Shown: piece after piece, positions 23,847 through 32,466 of the stretch
Layout of the letters: the number at the start of each line of letters is the position of its first letter
Numbering within the stretch: the stretch's first letter is position 1
Origin: Pedobacter ureilyticus
GTDB taxonomy: Bacteria > Bacteroidota > Bacteroidia > Sphingobacteriales > Sphingobacteriaceae
Direction: 5' to 3'
DNA: 35,013 nucleotides
Assembly (NCBI RefSeq): GCF_005925345.1
Contig: NZ_SSHJ01000035.1
Span: forward strand, 1 to 35,013
The notes under the pieces: generated by a model
Told to the model about the DNA's origin: nothing
Databases searched by the model: none
What the model saw: the letters and a program-made list of their open reading frames with translations, nothing else
Program-made: the position numbers and the translations under genes

Positions 23847-25295
23847 CTAATTAGTATTGCTTGTTGCTTTCTTATTAATCAAGAAATAAATTGGGACCCC
23901 AATTAATACGATTATCAAGCCTGGCCAAGTATATTGCTGCTTATAAATCAATAGCAAACCACAAAAAGCAGCTCCAATTAGCAAATATACAATTGGCGTA
24001 ATTGGATATAACCATGTTTTATAAGGTCTTTCTAAATCAGGTTTTTTAAATCTTAAATAGATTACGCCAAATACGGTAATCATATAAAACAATACAATTA
24101 CGAAAGAAATCATATCTAATAAATTGCCGTACTGGCCGCTTAAACACAAAACAGAGGCCCAAATCCCTTGCATCCATAATGATTTTTCTGGAACTCCATT
24201 TTTATTATTCGCTATAGCTGCTTTAAAGAACATTCCGTCTTTAGCCATGGTCTGAAATACTCTAGAACCTGCCAATACTATTCCGTTAACGCAACCAAAA
24301 GTAGAAATCATCACTAAAATAGCAATGATGTAGGTACCCATTGTACCGCCAAAAATTTGCTCCGACGCTGCTACGGCTACCCTATCGTTTGCTGCAAATG
24401 CAATAGCATCTCTGCCTAAAGCATTTAGGTATACAAAGTTAACCAATAAATAAAGTACCATTACGGCAGTAGTTCCCAAAACCATAGAACGTACCACATT
24501 TTTCTTGGGATTTTCGATTTCTCCAGAAACAAAGGTTACGTTTTCCCAAGCTACGCTAGAAAATACCGAACCTACCATGGCTGCTGCAATCCCGCCCATT
24601 ATTGCCATACCCGAAATAGATTCCCAACCTGTCTTTAAGAAGTTTCCCGAACTGTCGGTCTTCAGATTATTAAAAGCCTGCCAGCTAAAACTCATATTTT
24701 CGGACCAAAAACTATCTTTAATTAAAAAGAAACCTAAAAGAATAAGGCCAATTAGTGCTACAATTTTAGATCCGGTAAACAAATTTTGCAATAATTTACC
24801 TCCTTCAACACCTTTTGTATTGATATAGGTTAGGAGCAAGATCACGCCAATAGCTAAAATCTGTATCCAAGTAATTTTATAACTGCCACTTTGAAAAATT
24901 GGAGTTGCATCATTTAAAGCTGGTATCAAATAAGCAGTAAATTTTCCGAATGCAACAGCTACAGCGGCAATGGTACCCGTTTGTATTACGGCAAATAAAC
25001 CCCAGCCGTAAAGAAAACCCATCATTTTGCCAAAAGTTTCCTTCAAATAAGTGTACTGTCCACCTGCCTTGGGGAACATCGCAGATAGTTCTCCATAAGA
25101 AATTGCGGCGGCAACGGTCATTACTCCTGTAATTAGCCAAACAACAACTAACCAATAACCCGAACCTAAGTTCCGCATAATGTCGGCACTTACAATAAAA
25201 ATACCGCTGCCAATCATTGAGCCCATTACCAGCATTACCCCGTCAAAAAGGCCTAATTTTCGTTTAGAAGAAACTTCTTCTTGTTGATTTTCCAT
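23847..25295 (-). CDS. APC superfamily amino acid permease (LAT-like)
   Basis: This 482-residue protein has about 12 membrane helices. The APC hallmark GSMIGSGIFIVSADI sits in helix 1, and ISYGELSAMFPKAGGQYTYL and the helix 6 region GSVFSSVAWENVTFVSGEIENP follow. It resembles the L-type amino acid transporter branch (LAT/SteT), usually exchangers or proton-coupled carriers for neutral amino acids. The substrate cannot be told from sequence. It is divergent from the pyrophosphatase gene across a 261-bp region that holds two inverted repeats. Length is normal. Confidence 0.9.
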   Translation of the reverse strand: MENQQEEVSSKRKLGLFDGVMLVMGSMIGSGIFIVSADIMRNLGSGYWLVVVWLITGVMTVAAAISYGELSAMFPKAGGQYTYLKETFGKMMGFLYGWGLFAVIQTGTIAAVAVAFGKFTAYLIPALNDATPIFQSGSYKITWIQILAIGVILLLTYINTKGVEGGKLLQNLFTGSKIVALIGLILLGFFLIKDSFWSENMSFSWQAFNNLKTDSSGNFLKTGWESISGMAIMGGIAAAMVGSVFSSVAWENVTFVSGEIENPKKNVVRSMVLGTTAVMVLYLLVNFVYLNALGRDAIAFAANDRVAVAASEQIFGGTMGTYIIAILVMISTFGCVNGIVLAGSRVFQTMAKDGMFFKAAIANNKNGVPEKSLWMQGIWASVLCLSGQYGNLLDMISFVIVLFYMITVFGVIYLRFKKPDLERPYKTWLYPITPIVYLLIGAAFCGLLLIYKQQYTWPGLIIVLIGVPIYFLINKKATSNTN

Positions 25296-25366
25296 TTGTT
25301 TAGTTTAGTTGTCTTGGTTGTGAAAAGCTAAGATAAAAAAAGAGATCAATAAATTGAGTTTCTGCC

Positions 25367-25382
25367 ATAGCTGCACAGCTAT
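25367..25382. promoter_or_regulatory. 16-bp palindrome in the divergent permease/hppA region, possible operator
   Basis: ATAGCTG-CA-CAGCTAT has perfect 7-bp arms with a 2-base centre. It is 72 bases upstream of the permease start codon and 175 bases upstream of hppA, a plausible transcription-factor site. No regulator gene is near. Confidence 0.4.
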
Positions 25383-25458
25383 TAATTCGATTTAAATTCT
25401 GAAAAAATTAAACAATGTCACCTGTGCATTCCGTAGTTGAGACAAGTACTGTGGCATA

Positions 25459-25490
25459 ATTGTCAACAGCTGTAAAAATATCTTGACAAT
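25459..25490. promoter_or_regulatory. Inverted repeat ATTGTCAA...TTGACAAT upstream of hppA
   Basis: Perfect 8-bp arms lie at 25459-25466 and 25483-25490. The right arm contains a TTG that could serve as the -33 element of hppA (a weak TACCTTG box follows at 25507-25513). The repeat may be an operator overlapping the promoter. Confidence 0.35.
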
Positions 25491-25556
25491 GAAATATCTT
25501 TTTTACTACCTTGTATTTCGATTAATCAACTAAACCACTAAATATAAATTTGAACT

Positions 25557-27812
25557 ATGGAGTTTTTACAAAACAATCTTATTTATGCAATTCCCCTACT
25601 CGGCCTGGTGGGCATCTTGGTCATGGCTGTAAAAAGCGCTTGGGTTAACAAACAAGATGCAGGCGACGCCAACATGCAAGAGCTTGCCGGCTACATTGCC
25701 GATGGCGCTATGGCCTTTCTAAAAGCGGAATGGAAAGTATTGAGTATTTTTGCCGTGTTTGCTGCTGCTTTACTAGCTTATTCTGGAACGGTCTCAGAAA
25801 TTAATGGCCAACCTATCCATTCAAGCTGGATTATCTCTATTGCTTTTATTATTGGCGCAGTATTTTCTGCATTGGCAGGATATATTGGAATGAAATCGGC
25901 CACTAAAGCCAATGTAAGAACCACGCAAGCGGCCAGAACTAGTTTAAAACAAGCGTTAAAAGTAAGTTTTACTGGCGGTACAGTAATGGGTTTAGGTGTT
26001 GCTGGCTTAGCAGTATTAGGTCTAGGCGGCTTATTTATCATCTTCTTAAAATATTTTAACGTAATTGGAGCCAATAGCAGCGAAATGAAAACTGCTATTG
26101 AAGTATTAACAGGTTTCTCTTTGGGAGCAGAATCTATAGCCTTGTTTGCTCGTGTGGGTGGCGGTATTTACACCAAAGCTGCCGATGTTGGTGCAGATTT
26201 AGTGGGTAAAGTGGAAGCTGGTATACCTGAAGACGATGTGCGTAACCCAGCAACCATTGCCGATAACGTTGGCGATAACGTGGGCGACGTAGCAGGAATG
26301 GGTGCCGATTTGTTTGGTTCTTATGTAGCTACAATTCTCGCAACCATGGTTTTAGGACAAGAGATTACAGTAAATGATAATTTTGGAGGCATGTCCCCTA
26401 TCCTTTTGCCAATGGTTATTTGCGGTCTTGGAATTATCTTCTCTATAATTGGTACTTGGTTTGTTACTATTAAGGACGAAAAATCTAACGTACAAAATGC
26501 ATTGAACTTAGGTAACTGGTCTTCAATTATCATTACCGGCGTTGCTTCGTTCTTTATTGTAAAGTGGATGTTGCCCGAGACTTTAAACTTACGTGGTTAC
26601 GAATTTTCGAGTATGAACGTGTTTTATGCCATTATGGTTGGTTTGGTAGTAGGTACCATCATGAGTATTGTTACCGAGTACTACACTGCAATGGGTAAAG
26701 CGCCTGTTAATTCCATCATCCAACAATCTTCTACAGGTCATGCCACCAATATCATTGCAGGCCTTTCTGTAGGGATGAAATCTACCGTTATTCCTATTTT
26801 AGTTTTAGCTGGCGGAATTATGGCTTCCTATTACTTTGCAGGTTTATATGGTGTGGCCATTGCTGCCGCAGGTATGATGGCTACCACCGCTATGCAATTA
26901 GCCATCGATGCTTTCGGTCCAATTGCAGATAATGCCGGTGGTATTGCCGAAATGAGCCAATTGCCACCAGAAGTTCGTGAGCGTACAGATAATTTAGATG
27001 CCGTAGGTAACACTACTGCTGCAACGGGTAAAGGATTTGCCATTGCATCGGCAGCGTTAACTTCATTAGCTTTATTTGCGGCTTTCGTAGGCATTGCTGG
27101 CATTTCTGCCATCGATATTTATAAAGCACCTGTTTTAGCCGGCTTATTTGTTGGCGGAATGATCCCTTTCGTATTTTCTGCACTATGTATTCAAGCCGTT
27201 GGTAAGGCAGCTATGGATATGGTACAAGAAGTTCGCAGACAGTTTAGAGAAATACCAGGCATTATGGAATACAAAGCTAAGCCCGAATACGAGAAATGTG
27301 TGGCCATCTCAACACAAGCTTCTATTAGAGAAATGTTGATGCCTGGAGCCATTGCTTTAATTACGCCCGTAATTGTAGGCTTTGTGTTTGGCCCAGAAGT
27401 ATTAGGTGGTTTACTAGCAGGTGTAACCGTATCGGGCGTGTTGATGGGGATTTTCCAATCTAACGCTGGTGGTGCTTGGGATAATGCAAAAAAATCTTTC
27501 GAAAAAGGGGTAGAAATTAACGGGGAAATGTATTACAAAAAATCAGAGCCTCATAAAGCTTCGGTAACTGGAGATACTGTTGGAGATCCGTTTAAAGATA
27601 CCTCTGGCCCATCAATGAACATTCTAATTAAACTAATGTCTATTGTTTCTTTGGTAATTGCTCCCTACATTGCCATTAGCGCAACAGACGTAAATACCAA
27701 TAGCGGTATGGAAGTAAAAAAAGAAATCCGCATACAGAAAAATATTGACTCGCTAGGGAATGAAACCACAGATACCTTAGTAAACGAGACAGACACCATT
27801 ATTAAGCATTAA
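25557..27812 (+). CDS. hppA: Membrane-bound ion-translocating pyrophosphatase (K+-dependent type)
   Basis: This 751-residue protein has about 16 membrane helices and couples hydrolysis of pyrophosphate to pumping H+ or Na+ across the inner membrane. The substrate site includes [18 protein letters not shown] (from Asp210) and [18 protein letters not shown]. The potassium signature is clear: Ala488 and Gly491 in [11 protein letters not shown], where K+-independent enzymes have Lys and Thr. Whether it pumps H+ or Na+ I cannot say. After the last helix (about 690-705) comes a hydrophilic tail of about 45 residues ([19 protein letters not shown], then a Thr/Asn/Asp-rich end), longer than typical. 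It is transcribed alone and ends in a good terminator. Confidence 0.96.
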   Translation: MEFLQNNLIYAIPLLGLVGILVMAVKSAWVNKQDAGDANMQELAGYIADGAMAFLKAEWKVLSIFAVFAAALLAYSGTVSEINGQPIHSSWIISIAFIIGAVFSALAGYIGMKSATKANVRTTQAARTSLKQALKVSFTGGTVMGLGVAGLAVLGLGGLFIIFLKYFNVIGANSSEMKTAIEVLTGFSLGAESIALFARVGGGIYTKAADVGADLVGKVEAGIPEDDVRNPATIADNVGDNVGDVAGMGADLFGSYVATILATMVLGQEITVNDNFGGMSPILLPMVICGLGIIFSIIGTWFVTIKDEKSNVQNALNLGNWSSIIITGVASFFIVKWMLPETLNLRGYEFSSMNVFYAIMVGLVVGTIMSIVTEYYTAMGKAPVNSIIQQSSTGHATNIIAGLSVGMKSTVIPILVLAGGIMASYYFAGLYGVAIAAAGMMATTAMQLAIDAFGPIADNAGGIAEMSQLPPEVRERTDNLDAVGNTTAATGKGFAIASAALTSLALFAAFVGIAGISAIDIYKAPVLAGLFVGGMIPFVFSALCIQAVGKAAMDMVQEVRRQFREIPGIMEYKAKPEYEKCVAISTQASIREMLMPGAIALITPVIVGFVFGPEVLGGLLAGVTVSGVLMGIFQSNAGGAWDNAKKSFEKGVEINGEMYYKKSEPHKASVTGDTVGDPFKDTSGPSMNILIKLMSIVSLVIAPYIAISATDVNTNSGMEVKKEIRIQKNIDSLGNETTDTLVNETDTIIKH

Positions 27813-27829
27813 AATTGTTACCAAGTAAG

Positions 27830-27856
27830 AGGGATTTTATCAAAAATCCCTTTTTT
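27830..27856 (+). terminator. Rho-independent terminator of hppA
   Basis: AGGGATTTT (27830-27838) and AAAATCCCT (27843-27851) form a perfect 9-bp stem with a 4-base loop, followed by a run of six T, 18 bases after the stop codon. Confidence 0.85.
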
Positions 27857-27987
27857 GGTTAATATGTTTTTGTTAATCAATGGTTGAACAGGGCTTGATG
27901 TAAACAACCTTTAACTTATAATTGATCTACAAGGTGCGTTATCCTAATAATATTTTCATCTTGGTTTAAATTGTAGATATTTTTTTT

Positions 27988-27995
27988 TAGGTTTG
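27988..27995 (+). promoter_or_regulatory. Bacteroidota -7 promoter box (TAGGTTTG) of the permease gene
   Basis: TAGGTTTG matches TAnnTTTG exactly, 51 bases before the ATG at 28047. TTG triplets lie 14 and 24 bases upstream (27971 and 27961), neither at ideal spacing. Confidence 0.45.
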
Positions 27996-28046
27996 GTGCG
28001 TCGTAAAAATCAACAAACAGACTAACTCAACTAATTTTATTAATTT

Positions 28047-29474
28047 ATGAATTTAAAGAAGCCTATTGATGTACTTGTTGCCGAATCGGCAGAAAGTGGC
28101 GAAGGCACACTCAAACGTACCTTAAGCAATAGAAGTCTTGTAGCGCTAGGTATTGGAGCTATTATTGGTGCAGGTTTATTCTCGCTTACCGGTATAGCTG
28201 CAGCAGACCACGCTGGTCCAGCTGTAACCCTATCATTTGTTTTAGCTGCCGTGGGTTGTGCTTTTGCAGGATTGTGTTATGCAGAATTTGCTTCGATGAT
28301 ACCTGTAGCAGGTAGTGCTTACACCTACTCTTATGCAACTATGGGCGAATTTATGGCTTGGATCATAGGATGGGATTTAGTATTGGAATATGCCCTTGGT
28401 GCAGCTACAGTTGGCGTATCGTGGTCGGGATATTTTAATAAACTATTGCATGAATTTGGATTAGAAATGCCGCTTTATCTCTCAAAATCATTTGCAGAAG
28501 TAGATGGTGGAGGAATAAACCTACCGGCAATTGTAATTGTATCATTGCTTTCGTTATTACTTATGCGTGGCACAAAAGAATCGGCTAGCTTAAATAATTT
28601 CTTGGTAGTGGTAAAAGTTGCCGTAGTATTATTGTTCATCGGTTTAGGTTGGAAATTCATCAATCCTGCATATCATACGCCTTATATCCCAGAAAACACT
28701 GGTGTTTATGGCGAATTTGGTATTTCTGGTATTGCATCTGGTGCAGCTTTAGTATTTTTTGCATTCATCGGTTTCGATGCCGTTTCTACTGCAGCTCAAG
28801 AAGCTAAAAACCCTCAAAAAGGCATGCCAATTGGTATCTTGGGTTCGTTAGCAGTTTGTACCGTATTATACGTTTTATTCGCTCACGTAATGACAGGTTT
28901 AGTTCCTTTCGAAGTGTTTAAAGGTGATGCTTCTCCTGCGGCTACAGCTTTTAAGGTTACAGGTTACAGCTGGTTACAAATGGGATTAATTATTGCTATT
29001 TTAGCGGGCTATACTTCGGTAATTCTAGTTATGTTAATGGGTCAATCTAGGGTGTTCTACACCATGTCTAAAGATGGTTTATTACCAAAATTCTTTAGTA
29101 ACATCCATGCAAAATACCGTACTCCATGGAAAACCAATATCTTTTTCATGGTGTTTGTAAGTTTATTTGCAGGCTTTGTTCCGGTAACAGATTTAGGCCA
29201 CATGGTATCAATTGGTACATTATTGGCTTTCTCTTTGGTATGTATTGGTGTAATGATTTTGCGTAAAACCGATCCTAACAGAGAGCGTCCTTTTAGAACT
29301 CCATTAGTACCATTAGTACCAATTTTAGGTATTGTAGTGTGCGTTTACTTAATGTATTCGTTACCTATCGAAGCTTGGATTAGGTTAGCGATTTGGATGG
29401 GCTTAGGGGTAGCGATTTATTTCTTTTATGGAAAGAAAAACTCGGTTCTTGGTAAAAAGAATAATCAAGGATAA
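28047..29474 (+). CDS. Amino acid permease (APC superfamily, CAT/YfnA-like)
   Basis: This 475-residue protein has about 12 membrane helices. The opening LKRTLSNRSLVALGIGAIIGAG is typical of the cationic amino acid transporter (CAT) and YfnA branch, as are GLCYAEFASMIPVAGSAYTY, the helix 6 stretch FFAFIGFDAVSTAAQEAKNP and the later GQSRVFYTMSKDGLLP. Bacterial relatives carry diverse amino acids, so the substrate is open. It is the last ordinary chromosomal gene before the cassette array and has its own promoter box and terminator. Confidence 0.92.
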   Translation: MNLKKPIDVLVAESAESGEGTLKRTLSNRSLVALGIGAIIGAGLFSLTGIAAADHAGPAVTLSFVLAAVGCAFAGLCYAEFASMIPVAGSAYTYSYATMGEFMAWIIGWDLVLEYALGAATVGVSWSGYFNKLLHEFGLEMPLYLSKSFAEVDGGGINLPAIVIVSLLSLLLMRGTKESASLNNFLVVVKVAVVLLFIGLGWKFINPAYHTPYIPENTGVYGEFGISGIASGAALVFFAFIGFDAVSTAAQEAKNPQKGMPIGILGSLAVCTVLYVLFAHVMTGLVPFEVFKGDASPAATAFKVTGYSWLQMGLIIAILAGYTSVILVMLMGQSRVFYTMSKDGLLPKFFSNIHAKYRTPWKTNIFFMVFVSLFAGFVPVTDLGHMVSIGTLLAFSLVCIGVMILRKTDPNRERPFRTPLVPLVPILGIVVCVYLMYSLPIEAWIRLAIWMGLGVAIYFFYGKKNSVLGKKNNQG

Positions 29475-29491
29475 GATTTCAAAATTATAGC

Positions 29492-29524
29492 AAAAGCTTC
29501 GATGAAAATCGGGACTTTTTTTTT
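29492..29524 (+). terminator. Rho-independent terminator of the permease gene
   Basis: AAAAGCTTCGAT pairs with ATCGGGACTTTT around a GAAA loop (two G-T pairs, one mismatch), followed by a T-run, 17 bases after the stop codon. Confidence 0.75.
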
Positions 29525-29537
29525 GCTTATGATTTTA

Positions 29538-29706
29538 TATACCCCTATCCCATCAATAAAATACTTGTATTATGGCGCTCATAAAAATGGTCATGTGCCT
29601 ATCAATTTTAAACGAATAAACATATATTTGATTTAGCAAAACCCTGTACTTATAGCGCAAAGCGAACGCATTTTGGTTGACTTAGCGCCATTTTATGAGG
29701 GGTATA
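29538..29706. repeat. Inverted-repeat block at the left border of the cassette array
   Basis: TATACCCCT (29538-29546) and AGGGGTATA (29698-29706) are perfect 9-bp inverted ends. A second inner pair, TGGCGCT (29573-29579) and AGCGCCA (29684-29690), is also perfect. No gene lies inside. It could be a small non-autonomous element, or the site next to which cassettes were inserted (an attI-like region); neither is proven. The array starts six bases further right. Confidence 0.4.
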
Positions 29707-29711
29707 AATAA

Positions 29712-30225
29712 GTTAGGGTGCAATAGCAACAATCGTTTTCTGTTGGCAATTAGGGTGCTGGCAATTACGCAAAATCCATTCAGCTACGCAGTAGTTTGCT
29801 CCTATTTTCGCTAGTAGTAGTATGCCGGTCGAAGCTATCCATTGTGCTGTAGCTGCAACCTTTTTTTAAGCCACTGCAATAGCCGAAAACTGCCGGCTGT
29901 AAACAAACAATGTTAATGCAGCAAAAAATGGCTAACATAACTTGCCAATAACAAATGTTTTTGTGCCAGAACTTTTCTTATTGCAAACAAGTACCTGTAA
30001 GTTAATCGAGCAAATGCTGCTTGGCAATGAAAAACATTTGTTGCAAGTTCTGATTCCAATTTTTTGTATGGTGCTATAAACAACTTGTTACTACATGCAC
30101 ATAACACAAGGTTTGCAAAATTGCGGACGAAATGCTTCTTTTAAGTAAGAAGTTTCTAATATATTAGTACAAATAAACGACGGACTATGCAGGTAAACCG
30201 CAACTTCGCAAACCCCCGTCCGTTA
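29712..30225 (+). repeat. Cassette 1: gene-less cassette, first copy of a 514-bp direct repeat
   Basis: This segment starts GTTAGGGTGC and ends CCGTTA. It matches 30925-31438 base by base at a constant offset of 1213; by eye only 29744 (T/C) and 29760 (G/A) differ. It ends in an attC-like palindrome. No convincing coding frame exists. Inside, AACAAATGTTTTT (29950-29962) and AAAAACATTTGTT (30030-30042) are perfect 13-bp inverted arms, so it may carry a structured RNA. Together with the border block it fills the gap from 29525 to 30260. Confidence 0.85.
30097..30225 (+). other. attC-like recombination site of cassette 1
   Basis: The left end GCACATAAC (30097-30105) and the right end CGTTA (30221-30225) bound an imperfect palindrome. 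The inner arms GGTTTGCAAAATTGCGG (30110-30126) and CCGCAACTTCGCAAACC (30198-30214) pair at 15 of 17 positions. The right side has extra unpaired bases before CGTTA. Total length is about 129 bp with a variable centre, like Vibrio VCR-type attC sites, which also run from TAAC to CGTTA. Confidence 0.75.
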
Positions 30226-30260
30226 GTGGCTATATTAAAAGACCGAACGAGACTAACGAA

Positions 30261-30785
30261 ATGATAGAAATAAAACTCTACAAAAGACCATTGAAAGCAT
30301 TAAAAATATTTGCTTTGACAACCCCATTTGTAGCAACAGGAATTTGGATGATAAATAAGGAACCAGTTGGGACAACAAACTACATTATGGGTTGGTTTTC
30401 CACTTGTTTTTTCGGACTTGGTATTCCTGTAGGACTTTTTCAACTTCTTGACAGACGACCACAAGTCATAATTAACGAAAATGGTATTTGGGACAGGACA
30501 ACAAAACAAGACGTAATAAAGTGGGAACAAATTGAAAGTGCATATCCACTAGACATCTATAAACAGAAATTTGTCTGTTTAGTTCTTGACGAAACTTTTG
30601 AAATGAAGAAAAATCTTTACAAATGGGCTGCAAAATTGAACGAAGGAATTGGTGCTCAAAAAGTAAACCTAATGGTGAGCCAGCTTAAAATTGACGAACA
30701 CAAAATGACAAAATTCATAAACGAAATTGTAAAGACAGAAAAGCAAAACAGACAGACAATAATTAAAAAATATTTTGACCATTAA
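30261..30785 (+). CDS. Cassette 2 cargo: STM3941-like membrane protein
   Basis: This 174-residue protein has two membrane helices (about residues 17-33 and 42-63) and then a cytosolic PH-like domain beginning QVIINENGIWDRTTKQDVI. The second part, with the IKWEQIESAYPLDI pattern, recalls proteins annotated as the STM3941 family, of unknown function. It is the only gene in the cassette from GTTA at 30222 to the attC ending at 30924. It starts 39 bases into the cassette and has no clear promoter of its own. Composition differs from the core genes: many GAC, ACA and AAC codons. The family name is from memory and moderately sure. Confidence 0.75.
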   Translation: MIEIKLYKRPLKALKIFALTTPFVATGIWMINKEPVGTTNYIMGWFSTCFFGLGIPVGLFQLLDRRPQVIINENGIWDRTTKQDVIKWEQIESAYPLDIYKQKFVCLVLDETFEMKKNLYKWAAKLNEGIGAQKVNLMVSQLKIDEHKMTKFINEIVKTEKQNRQTIIKKYFDH

Positions 30786-30797
30786 ACAAAGAAATAC

Positions 30798-30928
30798 AGC
30801 CACTAACACGGGTTTTGCGTCAGGCGGGGTGACGTGCAAACCGAAAGTTTGTGGGTTTTATTTACATTCGTGCAGGCCGACAGTTTAGCGTTCCAAAACC
30901 CGCCCGAACGCAAAGCGGCAAAACGTTA
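30798..30928 (+). other. attC-like recombination site of cassette 2
   Basis: The left end AGCCACTAAC (30798-30807) is the exact reverse complement of this cassette's first ten bases, GTTAGTGGCT (30222-30231). Inner arms TTTGCGTCAGGCGGG (30814-30828) and CCCGCCCGAACGCAAA (30899-30914) pair with one mismatch and one extra base. The right end is GCAAAACGTTA, with cassette 3 starting at G30925. Confidence 0.8.
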
Positions 30929-31438
30929 GGGTGCAATAGCAACAATCGTTTTCTGTCGGCAATTAGGGTGCTAGCAATTACGCAAAATCCATTCAGCTAC
31001 GCAGTAGTTTGCTCCTATTTTCGCTAGTAGTAGTATGCCGGTCGAAGCTATCCATTGTGCTGTAGCTGCAACCTTTTTTTAAGCCACTGCAATAGCCGAA
31101 AACTGCCGGCTGTAAACAAACAATGTTAATGCAGCAAAAAATGGCTAACATAACTTGCCAATAACAAATGTTTTTGTGCCAGAACTTTTCTTATTGCAAA
31201 CAAGTACCTGTAAGTTAATCGAGCAAATGCTGCTTGGCAATGAAAAACATTTGTTGCAAGTTCTGATTCCAATTTTTTGTATGGTGCTATAAACAACTTG
31301 TTACTACATGCACATAACACAAGGTTTGCAAAATTGCGGACGAAATGCTTCTTTTAAGTAAGAAGTTTCTAATATATTAGTACAAATAAACGACGGACTA
31401 TGCAGGTAAACCGCAACTTCGCAAACCCCCGTCCGTTA
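30925..31438 (+). repeat. Cassette 3: second copy of the gene-less 514-bp cassette
   Basis: Near-identical to 29712-30225 (differences at 30957 and 30973 only, by eye). Both copies start at GTTA and end at CGTTA, so the duplicated unit is a whole cassette plus the shared core. Its own attC-like palindrome is at 31310-31438. The 665-bp stretch 30786-31450 contains only the attC of cassette 2 and this gene-less cassette. Confidence 0.88.
31310..31438 (+). other. attC-like recombination site of cassette 3
   Basis: Same sequence as the site at 30097-30225. Inner arms are at 31323-31339 and 31411-31427, and the right end CGTTA is at 31434-31438. Confidence 0.75.
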
Positions 31439-31450
31439 CCTGCCATTTTA

Positions 31451-32290
31451 ATGAGACACTGCATAAACATAATAACACTGACAATAATGTTTGGACTATT
31501 TGGATGTAAAGACAACAAAAAGAAAGATTTTGTATTTGACGAATTCAAATCTCAAATAGAAAGTAACGGAATGAAAATCGACTCTGTTGATGAAACAGGA
31601 CTTATTTATATTTCACAAGGAGAAATGACACTTAAAGTAAGTTTGGACAATGTGCGAAGAAACTACGACCGAGATAAAGATAAAAGTCATATTTCTGACC
31701 TAGTGCAAACTTTGGTTTCTTACTCAATTGAGCTTCCTAAAAATTGGGAAGACGCAAAAGACGAAATTTACATTTCACTTTTTCCAAACGACCACGACTT
31801 TCAAGAGTTTTTACACGCTAAAGTAACAGATGAATTTAGCAAAGTGTATGTTTATAGCGGACAAGACAAGCTTACTTGGATAACTAAGGACGACTTGAAA
31901 AAATGGAATATTACAGAAACCGAAATTGACATTCAGGCTAACAATAATGCTGACAAATTACTTAAAACAACACCAATTACTTTTGACACAATTGAAAATC
32001 GAAAACTTGGATTAATAGAAGTTGAACATACAACATTAAAAGGTGCTTTACTCTTTGCACCGACAATGAAAGAGAAAATTAAGACAGACTTTGGATTTCC
32101 TTTTTATGCTGTAATTCCTGTGAGAGATTTTTGCTACATTTTTTCCGAGAAGGACTTTGAATTCTTTTCAGGTAGAATTGGTAAAGTAGTTGTTGACGAA
32201 TACAAACAATCAGGTTATCCAATAACGACAGAAATATTAAAATTTACAGACAATGGAGTTGAAGCGGTTGGAAAATATCCGGTTGAATAA
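31451..32290 (+). CDS. Cassette 4 cargo: DUF1444-like lipoprotein
   Basis: This 279-residue protein has a type II signal peptide (MRHCINIITLTIMFGLFGC) with lipid-carrying Cys19. The mature part recalls DUF1444/YtpQ proteins: a first part with LKVSLDNVRRNYDRD, a middle with KLTWITKDDLKKWNITETE, and a late PFYAVIPVRDFCYIF strand. That family has no known function; the match is from memory and only moderately sure. A frame from 31400 would add 17 residues, but they lie in the previous cassette's attC; the ATG at 31451 gives the signal peptide, so I chose it. It is the sole gene of the cassette 31435-32437, 16 bases from the cassette start. Confidence 0.75.
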   Translation: MRHCINIITLTIMFGLFGCKDNKKKDFVFDEFKSQIESNGMKIDSVDETGLIYISQGEMTLKVSLDNVRRNYDRDKDKSHISDLVQTLVSYSIELPKNWEDAKDEIYISLFPNDHDFQEFLHAKVTDEFSKVYVYSGQDKLTWITKDDLKKWNITETEIDIQANNNADKLLKTTPITFDTIENRKLGLIEVEHTTLKGALLFAPTMKEKIKTDFGFPFYAVIPVRDFCYIFSEKDFEFFSGRIGKVVVDEYKQSGYPITTEILKFTDNGVEAVGKYPVE

Positions 32291-32309
32291 ATGAAAGCAA
32301 AAGAAAAAC

Positions 32310-32441
32310 GGCAGGTAACAGCAGTTTGGCAAAATGGCGGGTTCAGTGCTAAATTCAACGGCAGTTCTTCGATTGAACTTTTGTGCAAAAGTTAAAGTAA
32401 GTGCTTCTAAATCCGCCACTTCGCCAAGCTGCAAAACGTTA
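32310..32441 (+). other. attC-like recombination site of cassette 4
   Basis: The left end GGCAGGTAAC (32310-32319) is the exact reverse complement of the cassette's first ten bases, GTTACCTGCC (31435-31444). Inner arms GCAGTTTGGCAAAATGGCGG (32321-32340) and CCGCCACTTCGCCAAGCTGC (32413-32432) pair at 17 of 20 positions. The right end is AAAACGTTA with five bases unmatched on the left arm, the kind of asymmetry that sets strand choice in integron attC sites. Confidence 0.85.
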
Positions 32442-32466
32442 TATGCCATTTTGAACAGACGCAACA

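Noticed and set aside
29822..29869. A 15-residue forward frame (MPVEAIHCAVAATFF) in the gene-less cassette, also in the second copy
   Set aside because: Too short and with no sign of a ribosome binding site; cannot be supported from sequence alone.
29913..30107. A 64-residue minus-strand frame, found identically at 31126-31320
   Set aside because: It starts inside the attC-like left arm, runs against all other cassette genes and exists twice only because the cassette is duplicated. Its sequence shows no family feature.
29712..31438. Direct repeats flanking cassette 2 read as a composite transposon
   Set aside because: No transposase lies in the repeats, they lack terminal inverted repeats, and their borders match the GTTA cassette borders shared with other, non-repeated cassettes.
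31400..31450. Earlier in-frame ATG for the cassette 4 lipoprotein
   Set aside because: It lies in the attC of the previous cassette and would bury the signal peptide.
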